From the NCBI RefSeq assembly GCF_000218685.1, contig NW_006763290.1:4242908-4306907 (forward strand): a DNA stretch of 64,000 bases, written 5' to 3'. A program made the position numbers and the translations under genes. This document shows, piece by piece, positions 45,600 to 57,063 of the stretch. The DNA is from Serpula lacrymans var. lacrymans S7.9 (taxonomy: Eukaryota; Basidiomycota; Agaricomycetes; Boletales; Serpulaceae). The notes beneath the pieces were generated by a model. It was not told where the DNA came from. It worked only from the letters and a program-made list of their open reading frames with translations, and did not search any database. Numbering within the stretch: the stretch's first letter is position 1; each line of letters starts with the position of its first letter.

Positions 45600-48496
45600 G
45601 GCTTCAGTTTGTTTGTACGGTATTAGAAGGGCGGCGTGGAATACGGGATGGTTTTTCCATGTGTCTGGGAGTTTTAGTCAGTAGTTAACTGGTGATATTT
45701 TTTTCAAGGATGATAAAGGGTCCTTCTTGCTTCCAATTGAACTTTCTGTAGGGTGTTCCTTTCTTTTTTAGGTTAGTTGCTTCTAGCCAAACCTTTTGTC
45801 CCTTTGTAAACGTAGGTAACGGATGTTGTGAGTTTTTTGCATATGTGCTCTTGCTAATCCGTGAGCTTGCAAGGCTATAGTTCTTGCTTCTAATAAACTA
45901 GATAGTCTTTTGCTTACGGCCGGTATGTTGGTTGTTATTGGTGTCGAGGGGAGATCCCTAGGATGGTATCCCATCATGAGGTAGAATGGGGATTTGTTCC
46001 GTGCCAAATGTGGTCTATGATTGTGATCCGTAAATATGTTTCTATCTCTTGGTTTACCCTTTCTGTTTCTCCATCGGATTGGGGGTGGTATGCCGTTGAT
46101 AGATTAACTCTGGTCTTGAGTAATCTGGCTAGTTCCTTGGTAACTTCTGATGCAAACTGTGGTCCTCTATCGGATATGAGTTTGTTGTGTAGTCCAAATC
46201 TTTTGAACACGTGTTGGTGAAATAGTTTAGCTAATGCGTCAATAGTTTTCCTGCATGGTGATAGTATTACCCCCTTTGTAAGGCCGTGGTCTACCACAAC
46301 CATGAGGCTGTTATATTTGTTGCTTTCTGGCAGATCTGTGATGAAATCAACGGAAAGGTTTTTGAATGGTTTGGTCGTTTTTGGGCCCAAAATTGGTCGG
46401 ATGGGTATTTTGATCGGGTTGGTAATCACCTTGCTTTATTGGCATGTGGCACACCCTGCGACATAATCTTTGATCATTTGTGTCATACCTGGCCAGTAGT
46501 AATATCTGGTTACTAATTGGGTTGTCTTCAGTTGTCCAGGATGTCCAGCTGTTACCAAATCGTGCTGTTGTTGAATACATGCTCTTCTCTTGGTTCCGAT
46601 GGGAATATAACGGCGGTTCTTGTAGAACACATTGTCATCTTTGATGGTCCAATCTTTGGGATCCAAGTGCATCGGTAATTTGCTCCCTTCGCGTAAACTG
46701 TTTTGTATGTGGGTGAAAAATGGATCTGTGGTTGCCACTGCGGCAAAGACGGTTTTTGGGAGTAGTGGTGTATCTTGTTCTTCTTCTTCTGTGTACAGGT
46801 CCGGTTTTCTGGATAGATTTTCCGGGATTGTCATTTGTGTTCCTGGTATGTGTTTCAGGGTATAATTGTACTGTAAGAGTAGAAGTTGCCAGCGTCTTTG
46901 TTGTGGTGTCAATCTTCTGGCTTCTTGCCAGTATGTGAGATTTTTGTGGCCGGTTAGTATCTCTGTTGTGTGGGCACTGCCTAGGATATAATGTTTCCAT
47001 TCTTCTAATCCTCTGATGACAGCGAGCAGTTCCTTGTCGTATATTTGGTAGTTCTTTTCAGCGGGGGACAACATTTTGGAGAAGAAGGCATATGGATGCC
47101 ATACTCCATTGTCATCTGGCTGGTTTAATACCGCCCCAGTTGCGTGTTTGGATGTGTCTGTTGCAATTTGGGACGGTTTGTTCGGATTGGGTATCTGAGT
47201 GACCGGTGATCTGCTAAAACAGTATTTCAGCAGTGCAAATGTGTCTTCTTCGGTTTTTGTCCAGTTCCAAGTTTTTCCTTTTTCCAGTAAAGCATTGAGT
47301 GGCTTAGCGAGTTCCGAGTAGTGGCCAATGAATTTGCGGTAGAAGTTGCCAAATCCAAGGAACTTTCGCACTTTGTGGATGTTGGTTGGTGTAGGCCAAT
47401 TTTGGATTCCAGCTAGCTTTACTGGGTCCATTTGCACCTGGTTGTGACGGACGATCATGCCGAGATATTTGATTTTGGCTACATCAAACATGCATTTTTC
47501 TAGTTTCAGGTATAGGTCGTTTTTGCTCAGGTGTTGCAATACCCTTTTTGTCCATAGGCAATGTTCTTCTGGTTCTTTGCTGAATATGAGCATATTGTCC
47601 ATGTATATGATAAGCCATCCTTTGTCTATTATGTCTGCAAAAAGGACATTCATCATGTGTTGGAAAGTGGCCAGGGAGTTGCACATGCTGAAGAACATTA
47701 CTATGGGGTTGAAGAGTCCTTTTCAGGTTTTGAATGCCGCCTTCCATTCATCTCCTTCTTTTATCCTGACATTGTTATATCCCCAACGTAGATCTAATTT
47801 TGTGAAGTGGGACGTCCCATGGAGTCGGTCTATGAGGTCGGGGATCATGGGTAGTGGGTAGGGATCTCGGACTGTTTGTTCATTAAGTTGTTGGTAGTCT
47901 TGGCATGGTCACAAAGATCCATCCTTTTTGTCTATGTAAAAGAAGGGGGAAGCCATCAAAGATTTGCTTGGTCTGATATATCCTTTCCAAAAATTGTCGT
48001 CAAGGAACTCTTCGAGTGCGGTGTTTTCTTTTGGTGATAATGGGTAGATTTTACAATCCTTTGGTTTAAACTCCGGTTTTAGGTTTATGGCATGATCATA
48101 GATCCTTCTCTTGGGTAGTCTTTCCAAAGCCTTTTTGTTAAAGACCTGTGCAAACTCTTTGTAGGTTTCGGGTAGTTCCGTTATCTTTTTCCCAATGTTG
48201 TTCTGGATAGCTAATTCCATTGCAGTGTTGGTTTTTGCAAAGATCCGTGTTTCGTGCACATAGTTGATTAATAGTTCTGCTTGATTGATTGTGATGGTGC
48301 GAATCATGGATCGGTCGGAGTGTGATTGGATGGTGCGAATCATGGATCGGTCGGAGTGTGATTGGATGGTGCGGATGGCGTGTTGGGTAACCACGCTTTT
48401 TGACGTCCAGTCTATTGTGGGGTTAACCTTGTGGAGCCACGGGTATCCTAGGAGAATGTCTTCTCCTCCTAATCCGGTGATGAGGAATTTGCACAT
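45600..48496 (-). pseudogene. pol of chromovirus C (protease end, RT, RNase H, integrase)
   Basis: The frame from 48496 starts in the protease C-terminus (FLITGLGGEDILLGYPWLHK). Reverse transcriptase follows with [39 protein letters not shown] and active site YMDN (47594-47605). RNase H (ATGAVLNQPDDNGVWHPYAF) and integrase come next, with the zinc-binding region, [22 protein letters not shown] and [15 protein letters not shown]. Two stops (near 47908 and 47730) and frameshifts after 45974 inactivate it. A 36-bp tandem repeat encodes a duplicated SHSDRSMIRTIQ between protease and RT. Confidence 0.9.
48293..48380 (-). repeat. in-frame 36-bp tandem repeat in pol of element C
   Basis: Two identical 36-bp units (48293-48328 and 48329-48364) plus a partial third begin GATGGTGCGAATCATGGATC. 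They add 12 residues per unit in the protease-RT linker and keep the frame open. Confidence 0.9.
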
Positions 48497-48500
48497 GGCA

Positions 48501-48776
48501 TTCCATCAGGAAAAATGGGGGTAGCTATATAGAGCTCTATAGCACTATAAGTACTCATAAAGCTATTATAGTGGTCAAACCTGTTATAGAACCTCTGCCA
48601 TCTATAGAGCCTCATATAGCTCTATAAATGCTCTTATAGATGTTGGAAATTGTTGTGTGGCTGATTGAAAAAAATTAACACAAACAGGATTTGAACTCTC
48701 AACCTGCTAGTCAGCTTTTGGGTGACTAAGCAACCTACAGCCACACATCACATTTATCCACTACACCATGAGAGCT
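48501..48776 (-). mobile_element. tRNA-derived SINE-like repeat
   Basis: On the minus strand the head begins GCTCTCATGGTGTAGTGG, with an A-box-like TGGTGTAGTGG and, about 75 nt on, a B-box-like GAGTTCAAATCC. These are internal RNA polymerase III promoter elements. The 3' side does not pair with the 5' end as a tRNA acceptor stem must, so it is not a tRNA gene. The tail (48650-48501) is a run of CTATAG-type words homologous to 59812-60000. Confidence 0.6.
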
Positions 48777-48944
48777 TATAAAATGTATTATACAGGTGTT
48801 ATATATTGACCTTTCATGGACTTAGATTATTTCTTTACTCATTGTCACAGTTCGATTGCAAGAGATGGGGAAAATATTTTAATATTTCATTCAGTCTTTC
48901 AGATTACAACTGATTACCCTGTCTTTTGTACTATAAAATAAATT
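48777..48944. other. spacer
   Basis: Nothing recognised. Confidence 0.4.
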
Positions 48945-49085
48945 TAAGTGAAACTCAGCCGCTGCCTAAGAGGCTATAGAAACGACTGAGGTATTCCTAT
49001 ACTAAACCCCCTACTACTTATAGTCGGAGGTGCTACTCGCTACAGTATAATGACTCTTAGGAGTACAATGGTGACTCCATGGAGT
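48945..49085 (-). repeat. copia-associated terminal repeat (one-unit form)
   Basis: Same sequence as the copies at 22547 and 34978 but lacking the extra 107-bp unit. It ends at GACTCCATGGAG. Confidence 0.75.
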
Positions 49086-49539
49086 TCAGCCAACAATAGC
49101 TACCAGCTACAACTCGGAGGTCACTGGTCATTGAACATCCTAAACAGATCCTCTTGATTTCAATCCTGCGCCAATATCTGACCTCGTATATACAGTGACT
49201 CCAAAAACCCTTTCCATATTTACTCTGGGTGTTATGCATGAAGCATACCATCAAACAGCTTGAGTATTACACTTAGCTTTGGTGGAATTATAAATAGTAC
49301 ATACTCTTGACTATAAAATTGCCTCATAGGCATAGGTCATGCAATTTGGTTCAGATGCTATAGAGATATGGGTAATTTAAAAAAGCAACACCATGGAAAG
49401 GGTTTTTCACTTTTAAACTGATGACTAGAATCTTAGTTAAAACATTGAATATTTGCCATTATGTGTTGGTACAAACAAAGATATATATACACATAGTATG
49501 TCTGAGTTTAAAAAAGTTCACACACTTCTTGACTCTCAA
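49086..49539. other. spacer
   Basis: Nothing supported. Confidence 0.4.
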
Positions 49540-49987
49540 CCATCATCATGGTCAGATCCCTCCCTCTTACTCAAAAAAGCTTTCATTGCTTGATGCTGGC
49601 TACTCTGATGAAGCCATTGCCAACCAGACTGGTGTTAGCCTTTCTACTATATCCAAATTTTACTCCAAAGAGCATTCTACCCTACCTAAAGCTATTGGAG
49701 GTCGTCCTTCCAAGCTTTCACCTACCAATATCTGACATGCCCAACATCTTATTACTTCTGGCAAAGCTGAAAATGCTGTTGAAGTGACCAAAGCCCTTAC
49801 CAGAATCATCAACCAGCCCCTCTCATCCAATACTGTTTGGTCTCATTTGAAGAAATCTGGTATGAAGGCTGTGGTGAAGTCCAAACACCCTCTTCTCTCT
49901 ACTAGGCATCACAAAATTCATGTGGATTTTGCCTATGCCCACAAGGATTGGACTTTGGCGGACTTCGAAAGAGTAATATGGTCCCAG
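49540..49987 (+). pseudogene. Tc1-like transposase, N-terminal half
   Basis: Two helix-turn-helix units: SYSKKLSLLDAGYSDEAIAN with TGVSLSTISKFYSKEHSTLP, a GRPSKLSPTN hook, then AQHLITSGKAENAVEVTKAL and the QPLSSNTVWSHLKKSGMKA region. The start of the catalytic core follows (HKDWTLADFERVIWS). Homology stops exactly where the first catalytic Asp (WSDE) should be. A TGA at 49733-49735 replaces an Arg codon. It is a dead, truncated copy. Confidence 0.85.
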
Positions 49988-50979
49988 ATAACCTTCTCCC
50001 CTACTCTATGTCCACACCTGACATGCCTGACACACCAGAGCGCCCAAAGTTTTCCTATAGTGATCCTACCTATGTTATTGATCTTCATTTGACACCAATC
50101 TTCCACCTAGCTTCTACGGCCTCCCAAACCCTCTGAGATGAGCTAGCACATGGTATATTTTGATGGGATCTATCTCATAATGACTGACTATGATGCATAC
50201 AGCTGAATGCCACAAGCACATGGATTTATAGAGAGAACATCACACTACGTACATAGGCACTTTCAGCAATGGTAAAAAACTGGTGCCGAGTATTACCAAA
50301 CTTCAAGATATGGCTAGTGTGCACAATCACATCTCAGAGTATATACACTAAACTATACCTTTATTTAGGCTGTAGCATCCATGTCAAATCCACCGTACAT
50401 GCATTTCAGATGGTATTGAGATGACACGAACCACAAAAATATGGTAGAGGCCCATAAGGCAATGACTGTGTTTGTGAGTGGGATTGCTGGGAGATGTCTC
50501 ATTACCAGACTAGTTGCAAGAAGAGTCTCGGTCAGTACAAGGGCTAAACTTTGGTGGCAGACTCCAGAGGTGAATTTTGAGTGGTGTTTTTTTTTGGCCA
50601 AGGAAAATTGTGATATGCGACATATGGTTTTTCATAAACACTGGGTGTACTGGAGGGGCCTATCTCTTTGTGTCCCTTGTCCCCTGTCCCTTGTCTCTTT
50701 ACTCCCTTGTCTCTCATACTAACCATTTTCTCATCCACCACTAATAGACCCCAACATTGTGCAACAGATTAAAGGTACATTTACCTACAAAAAGTAGAGC
50801 AATGGATTACTGAGACACTTGATATGTAGAAGTGTCAGACCCTACCTTGAAAGGCTTGCAGGAGAAGAAGCAGAGTTTAATGCAAGATATACTTGCTAAG
50901 AAGGCTGAGATTAGTCAAATCAAGTCAAATATGGATCACAAAAAGAGAGGAGGAGGAAAATGGTACATTGTCGACTTTG
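49988..50979. other. spacer
   Basis: No gene supported. The 93-codon plus frame at 50441-50722 has no recognisable domain. Confidence 0.4.
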
Positions 50980-51260
50980 GAGCGCTGTGATGTCTATCTT
51001 TAGCCTTTATCATTGCGGACTCAGGCACATAGATCTTGCCTTTGTAATAGAAGGGCCCATCTTCCCATAAATAATGTTCATTGCCATGAAGGTGTGCCTT
51101 TTCTTTTAATGAGATGTCTTTCTTGAAGACATCTAGAAGATCGGAATCCTGCCCAATTTGAACATTTGCAACCCTGGATTGATTCATCAGGGTGATACCT
51201 TTGTTGTCATCTTCAATACCATACCATTAACATGATTGTCTCTTCTAGATAAAGCATCCG
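50980..51260 (-). pseudogene. gypsy element E, pol fragment left of insertion D
   Basis: Minus-strand linker between RNase H and integrase (NQSRVANVQIGQDSDLLDVF, EHYLWEDGPFYYKGKIYVPE), clearly homologous to A and D but diverged. It ends abruptly near 50980. The rest of E continues at 57907 beyond element D. Confidence 0.85.
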
Positions 51261-51265
51261 CTTTG

Positions 51266-51681
51266 TGTAACAACCAAGAGTTAGTTACTCTGACGCACAC
51301 AGAACCACACTATAAAAAAGATGTTGAGGAAGTGGTTACCCCTTAAGCTGCAGAGAGTTTGTTGGTATATAACAGAAGAACTCACTGAGGAGTCTCCTGG
51401 ATCTATTGGGGTATATATACTAATACAGAGTGTTGTTACTTATGTACTGTACAGTTGATAAAGTTAGTGGCTGATGATGTCATGGGGCCTAGCCCGCATG
51501 ACCAGCTCCACTGTGTGTGAGAGTTGTATCTAAAATAAGAAGAAGGCAATGCGGCGTGAGAAAGAGGAGTTTGAACAAAAGGGGAAGTGCCGTGTGGCAC
51601 CATGTGTGAAAGCTAAAGTGTACAAGGTTAAAGCGGAGAATGAAAAAGAAGAAAAGGTCCGAAAATTGTGTTATTGTAACA
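51266..51681 (-). repeat. 3' LTR of element D
   Basis: 416 bp. On the plus strand it runs from TGTAACAACCAAGAG to GTTATTGTAACA. In element sense it is preceded by a purine-rich GAAGGGGGGTAGTG-like tract. Confidence 0.95.
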
Positions 51682-51692
51682 CTACCCCCCTT

Positions 51693-53009
51693 CTAAGGCT
51701 CGACTTCCAGGCTCGACCAAATACCTGAGGTGGTAGTTAAATTTTCGGGCATAGGTTGAAAAAGGGAATTAAAAAGTTTTGAGTCCATGCCTCTAAGCTT
51801 CCTAGGAGCTGAGGGGTTCTTAGAATAAAATTCTTGAACAGTATCACGGGAATTGTCCAGATGGGCTTCTGGTTCCCACATTCTGTCTTCATCTCCATAG
51901 CCCTTCCATAGGACTAGGAACTCTAATTTGCCACGCTTCAAGCGTGCATCTACCACTCGTTCGACTTCGAACTCTTCTTCACCTTCCTGGGTGACTACAA
52001 CTGGTCCAGGCCGGTCTACATGCTGTCCTGGCAGCGGCCCTTTGTAGGGTTTCACACGGCTAATATTGACCGTGGGTACTACCCTCATTTGTTTTGGGAG
52101 CTCCAGCTCCACTGCGTTGGGTTTGACTTCCTTAATCCGGTAAGGGCCAATCCATTTTTCGGTCAGTTTTCTAGACTGCCGATCTTTTAACTTTAAGTGG
52201 TCGGTATCTAACCAGACCAGGTCACCGACCTTGTAGTCAGGGGCTTTAGAGCGTCTACGCTCTGCCCTGTCTTTCATCTGCTCTGCAGTTTTGAATAGCG
52301 CCTTGTGCGTTTTGTCCAAGACAGACTTCATGTCTTTGGCCATGTTCCCAGCAGCCTCGTTCTTGCTTTTGCCAGGTTCTACACCCATTCTGGGGAGGTA
52401 CAATCTAGTAACCTCAAATGATGCCTTTCCTGTAGCCAACGACTGTTTGATATTATATGAGAACTGGGCTATCTTTGGCCACTTGGCCCAATCCGTCTGC
52501 CTGTCATTAATAAATATCCGGAGATATTGTTTCAACTCCTGGTTGAGTCTCTCCGTTTGTCCATCAGTCTGCGGATGGAACACTGTTGATAATTTAGGTT
52601 TGATGCCCAGCATCCGGCATAACTCTTTCGTGAATTCGCTAGCGAATTGAGGTCCTCTATCAGAGATAACCATTTCTGGTAACCCATGGATAGACCATAA
52701 AAAATCTTTAAATAAATCTGCTGTACCAGCGGTGGTAATGGTTTTATTGGTAGGTATGAACACCACTTCTTTGGAGAAGCGATCCACTACCACCATTACT
52801 GAATTGTACCCATTTGACTCGGGCAGGTCCGTCGTAAAGTCAATCGATATATACTGCCAGGGACCAGCTGGTATCGGATTTGGCATAAGTTTACCGGCCG
52901 GCAGTTGGTGAGAATTCTTAGCCATGGCACATCTCAAACAGGATTTTATGTATTTCTGTACGTCTTTGACCATGCCAGGCCACATGTAGTTTCTGGAGAT
53001 CAACTCCAT
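51693..53009 (-). pseudogene. integrase and chromodomain of element D
   Basis: Open frame of 438 codons. It covers the end of the zinc-binding region (CLRCAMAKNSHQLPAGKL) and the DDE core ([40 protein letters not shown]). A C-terminal domain and a chromodomain (FEVERVVDARLKRGKLEFLV, LWKGYGDEDRMWEP) follow. It would insert the cDNA, with the chromodomain steering target choice. All catalytic residues are present, but the fragment is cut off from upstream pol by a TGA at 53010-53012 (CGA in A). Confidence 0.93.
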
Positions 53010-53012
53010 TGT

Positions 53013-53903
53013 TCATTGCCACCCAGGGTGCCCAGCCACTGGAGTGTCGTGATGTCTATCTATTGCCTTGATCCTTGCGGACTCAGGCACGTAGATCTTG
53101 TCTTGAAAATGGAAGAGCCCATCTTCCCATAAATAGTTTTCATTGCCGTCAAGGCGCACCTTCTCTTCTGAGGAGATGTCTTTCTTGAAGACTTCTAGAA
53201 GATTGGAATCCTGCCCAATTCTAACATTGGCAACCCTTGATTGGTCTATCAGGGTAACACCTTTGTTATCATCTTCGATGCCGTTGGCATGATCCTCTCT
53301 TCTGGACAAAGTGTCTGCTTTCCCCATAGAGCTTCCAGGCTTATAAATTAATTTATAATTAAACCTTGACAAATATACCGCGTAGCGGGCCTGTCTTCGG
53401 TTCAAGTCTCGGGCTGTCATAAAATACTCCAGATCCTTATGATCAGTCCAAATTTCAAAGTGGTGCCTAGCACCTTCTAAATAGTGCCACCAGTGCTCTA
53501 AAGCTCAAATGATGGCGAGCATCTCTTTATCATAGGTCTGATAGTTGCACTTTGTAGGCAACAAACTATGTGATAAATAGGCACAAGGCCTCCAAAGATC
53601 GTCAGGGCATTTAATTGACAAAACAGCCCCAGTAGCAAAATCAGAAGAGTCGGTTTCTAGCCGGAACTCTTTGTCTAATTCTGGAAATGCTAATATGGGC
53701 GCTGTTGTAAACACCTGTTTAAGCTTATCAAAAGCTTCTTGTTCTTTGGCGCCCCAGTGCCAAACAATGTCCTTTTTAGTGAGATTGTTGAACGGTCTCA
53801 TGATTTTTGCAAAGTTTTAGATATACCTTCGGTAGAAATTGGCTAAGCCAAGGAAGGCCCTAACTCCTTTGACGCGAGTAGGTTCTGGCCAATCCAAGAT
53901 AGC
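53013..53903 (-). pseudogene. RNase H region of element D
   Basis: Frames at 53013-53420 and 53505-53801 encode RNase H and the linker to integrase: TDSSDFATGAVLSIK, YDKEMLAII, YKLIYKPGSSMGKADTLSRR. Breaks: TGA at 53505-53507 shared with element A (7058-7060), TAA near 53818 and TAA at 53904-53906 (CAA in A). Confidence 0.9.
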
Positions 53904-55559
53904 TTAAACTTTCTCAGGATCCATCCTGATTCCGTTCTGGCCTATGATCATACCAAGGAAGTCTACTTCCTTCATTTTAAAATTACATTTTTCAGGTTTG
54001 ACGAATAGGTCCCGTTCCTGTAAGTGTCGAAGGACTTCTTGCACGATCCTGTCATGCTCAGCCTCATTGTTTGACTTTGTAAATATTAACAAATTGTCAA
54101 TGTAAATGACAACACAGTCTTCCATATCCGCAAAGATCTTGTTCATTATGCTCTGGAAGGTTGCCAGTGAATTGGTTAACCCAAAGAACATAACGAGGGG
54201 CTTGAAGGATCCTCGGTGGCACGTGAATGCAGCCTTCCAAGCGTCTTCTTCTTTGATGTGTACATTATTGTACCCCCATCTGAGATCCATCTTTGTCAAG
54301 ATCTTGGCACCAGCCAATATGTCTACTAGCTGACTGATCAAAGGCAGCGGATACACATTTTTAACTGTGTGCTCATTCACGTAACAATAGTCCATAATCA
54401 TACGCTTCTTACCATCCTTTTTAGGAATGAAGAACACCGGGGACGTCATAGGGCTTTTGGAAGGTCTGATGTAACCCTTCCTAAGCTGTTTGTCTATGAA
54501 ACTTGATACCTCATCTCTTTTTGGAGCAGAGAGTGGTATCATGTGTCCTTTTCTCGGTTTAAAGGTGTCCTTCAAATCTATAGCATGGTCCCAAGGCTTA
54601 GCCTCTGGGAAGTGCTCTGATTTATGTTTTGAAAAGACTTTCCAGAAGTCATGGTACTCAGGAGGTACCAGCCTCTTAATCTCTTCTTCGGGTTTTACCT
54701 CATCATCGTCATCGTTGATCTTTTCTAAAGATCTGAGCTCATAAATGTGACCAGCGTTTATCTTCTCAAGACGCTCGTTGTGATGGACATGATTCAGTTT
54801 ACCCAAGTTTACACATTCCTGAGGGCAACGTGACAATGTGACAACCCCTGTCTGCCAGTCGATCTCAGGATTGTGTTTAAATAGCCAGGTCCAGCCCAAG
54901 ATTAAATTAATCTTCCCTAGTTGGGTAGCTTCAGCGGTGACTCGTTCTCTGTGTCCTTGGTATTCGACCACAAAAGAACATTTGTGTGTGATACAGCCAC
55001 CTGCATTAAGTGTACCATCAACATTATAGACGGGAATAGATACATCTAATTTTATAAGGGGAAGTCCAATTTGCTCCGCCCAGGCCTGATCTATGAAGAT
55101 TCCATTAGCGCCTGAATCAAGCAGTGCGCTGGTTGGGTGTACTATGCCCCGGGCAAGGTTTTCCACACCAACGTCTAAACGGATCTCCTTTTGGAATAAA
55201 TATGTGCGTATCAACACACGCCTTGGGATTTCGGGAAAGGGTGGCTCCAGCAAAGAAGAAGGGGTATCGAAAGTTACATGTTTTTCTATTTTATTTTTAC
55301 CAGAATCAAGCACCCTAGTGTTTGTCTCGCCGGGGCCACACTCCAAGGGAGATGCTGGTGCAGCGGTAGTATCACAAATATTACAGTTACAATGTTTCAT
55401 ACAAGTACATACTTCAGATAATAAATTTAGAAATCTATTTACAAATTGGGGAGCCATCCCCGTCTTTCCTTTATTGCTCGTGCAACACCCCAGAGCAGGG
55501 GCCACCTTGTTGTGGTTTACTTCATCGCTCATAGGAGCGAAGGCACCCAAGTGACCTAA
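53904..55559 (-). pseudogene. protease and reverse transcriptase of element D (pol start)
   Basis: Uninterrupted frame of about 550 codons, in the -1 frame relative to gag. It contains the protease active site (LLDSGANGIFID), VEYQGHRERVTAEATQLGKI, the RT fingers (LRKGYIRPSKSPMTSPVFFI), [18 protein letters not shown] and the active-site segment VVIYIDNLLIFTK (Tyr-Ile-Asp-Asn at 54093-54104). It has no ATG of its own at the start, consistent with expression by frameshifting from gag. It ends at a C-to-T stop near 53906. Confidence 0.93.
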
Positions 55560-56560
55560 GCTCTGAACTCTTTTCCCTGAGCCTTCATTTCAGCAGCCTG
55601 CTGATCGTAGAAGAAGGCCCAGATCTTGTTGTAGGATTGACCGGCCAGAGTCTGGAGCCAATCATCCGGTTTTTCGGATTCTAATTGGCGCGCATGGTGC
55701 CCTTGATTATTTTTTTGTTGAGCGGCCTGCGCTCCTTTTCTGCAGTCTTGGGACATGTGTCCCTCTTGGCCGCAATTGTAGCAGTTCCCCTTGAATCTGC
55801 GCATCTGTCCTCCTTGGACCGCACCAATATCCATGGGGGCTCCCTGCCCTGGTTGCAGCCCAAACAGCTTGAACCCGTGAGAATGATTATGATGGTTTGA
55901 TGACCCAGGGCACCTCTGGGATTGGTTGTTTTTGGTGGTCTCGCCACCTTGGTGCATTTTGTAGAGCTCTATGGCCCTACCTATTTTCCGAACCTCCTCT
56001 GCTGTTTGAGAGAGATTCTCATTTCTCATATCCTGCAGATAAAGCTGTTCTGCAATGTGAGGGTTCACATTGCGTTCCAGCAGCTCCACTGCATGTTCAT
56101 TACCAAGACCCCCTTGGATGGAGAGGGCCAGGAACCGGGTTACAAAATCATCCGTCCTCATGTTGCCTTGTTTGAAGGAACAGATCTGCTGACATGCCCA
56201 GTCACGCTCAGCTTGCGGCTTGAAATATTTTTCGATCTCTACTTTGAGATCGTCCCAGGTGGGCCACACTCCCGCAGTGTAGCACTGCTGCAATCTAACT
56301 TGGGCGTATCGACCCGCCACAGGTCCCTTTAGTCGAGATAGCACCGCAGTGGCTACCTCAAAATCGTCGGCAAATGCGCGCCAGTGTCAGCGACAACTTC
56401 GACTTTTTTATTGAATTTCTTCTCAACCGAGGGGGTTGCCGCAGGAGGATTTGCCTGCAGCTCGGCGAGTTGACTTGTTAACTAACGCCTGAATCTGCGC
56501 ACGCATGTTGTGCAGCGGAGCGTTGATATCCGGTTGCGACGACGTGTCGACTTGTTCTCT
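55556..56560 (-). pseudogene. gag of element D with zinc knuckle, N-terminal deletion
   Basis: The 263-codon frame (56344-55556) covers the capsid domain (YFKPQAERDWACQQICSFKQ, GGLGNEHAVELLERNV), a hinge, and the nucleocapsid zinc knuckle CYNCGQEGHMSQDC (CX2CX4HX4C), which binds genomic RNA. It ends with TAG at 55556-55558. The N-terminal part (56345-56560) is damaged: about 80 bp present in A are missing at 56385-56390, with a stop further upstream. Confidence 0.92.
55571..55577 (-). promoter_or_regulatory. -1 ribosomal frameshift heptamer GGGAAAA between gag and pol
   Basis: In gag phase the sequence reads CAG GGA AAA GAG, so G_GGA_AAA is a correctly phased slippery heptamer, 12 nt before the gag TAG. 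Slipping back one base gives a frame without stops into pol. The heptamer is kept in element B (13860-13866). No downstream pseudoknot was modelled. Confidence 0.7.
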
Positions 56561-57051
56561 TTGTAAAGTAAATAAAAAGACGTAACTGGGGGTCCCCGTT
56601 TGCTATCTGCAGATCCACCTCTTCCCAGCTGAGTATCGGATCTCAATCTCTGACTATCCACACTATAGTATTTGAAAATGTATATAAAAGTATTCGTACG
56701 AAACCCTGGTCCGAATGGTTGTCAGGGGGTGGCCCACTTGTTAAGCTGTCAGCCCTTCTCCAGACTGGCGGAGGCAAGTGCCCGGCCTGGTCAGAGGAAA
56801 GAGAAAGTGAAGTTTTGTATTTTAATTCTAATCAACAGCGGTTCCACACTGACTGCTGAGCTAAGTACTCCCCTTAACGCTGGGGGCCGCGTATCAAAGG
56901 TTTTGGTTCTTCTCCCAAAGCACTACAAGGCCGTCGCGAAGAGCGCACCTATCTGCTATGTGGGATATTCCCAACCAATAAACAAATCTCCTTCACCCTG
57001 GAGTCCGGGTGCCCAGTGGGTCTTTTTGCACAATGTGCGAGAGAGTAGAAG

Positions 57052-57061
57052 AGCGAGTCCT
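57052..57061 (-). promoter_or_regulatory. primer-binding site of element D
   Basis: Minus strand AGGACTCGCT two bases after the 5' LTR, identical to that of A. Its partner in the D 5' LTR (57175-57184) reads AGCGAGTTCT, pairing with one U-G wobble. Confidence 0.65.
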
Positions 57062-57063
57062 AA

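Larger units (their letters stand above)
43695..48500 (-). mobile_element. Ty3/gypsy chromovirus C, 5'-truncated
   Basis: Minus-strand element inserted in the pogo-like gene: 3' LTR 43695-44034, purine tract, an extra ORF (44052-45335), and pol from chromodomain (about 45400) back to the protease end at about 48496, where a SINE-like repeat begins. The 5' LTR and the region before protease are missing. A solo LTR of the family lies at 14115-14453. Confidence 0.9.

Noticed and set aside
48675..48776. A functional tRNA gene
   Set aside because: A- and B-box-like motifs are present, but there is no acceptor-stem pairing and the T-stem is poor; treated as SINE-like.
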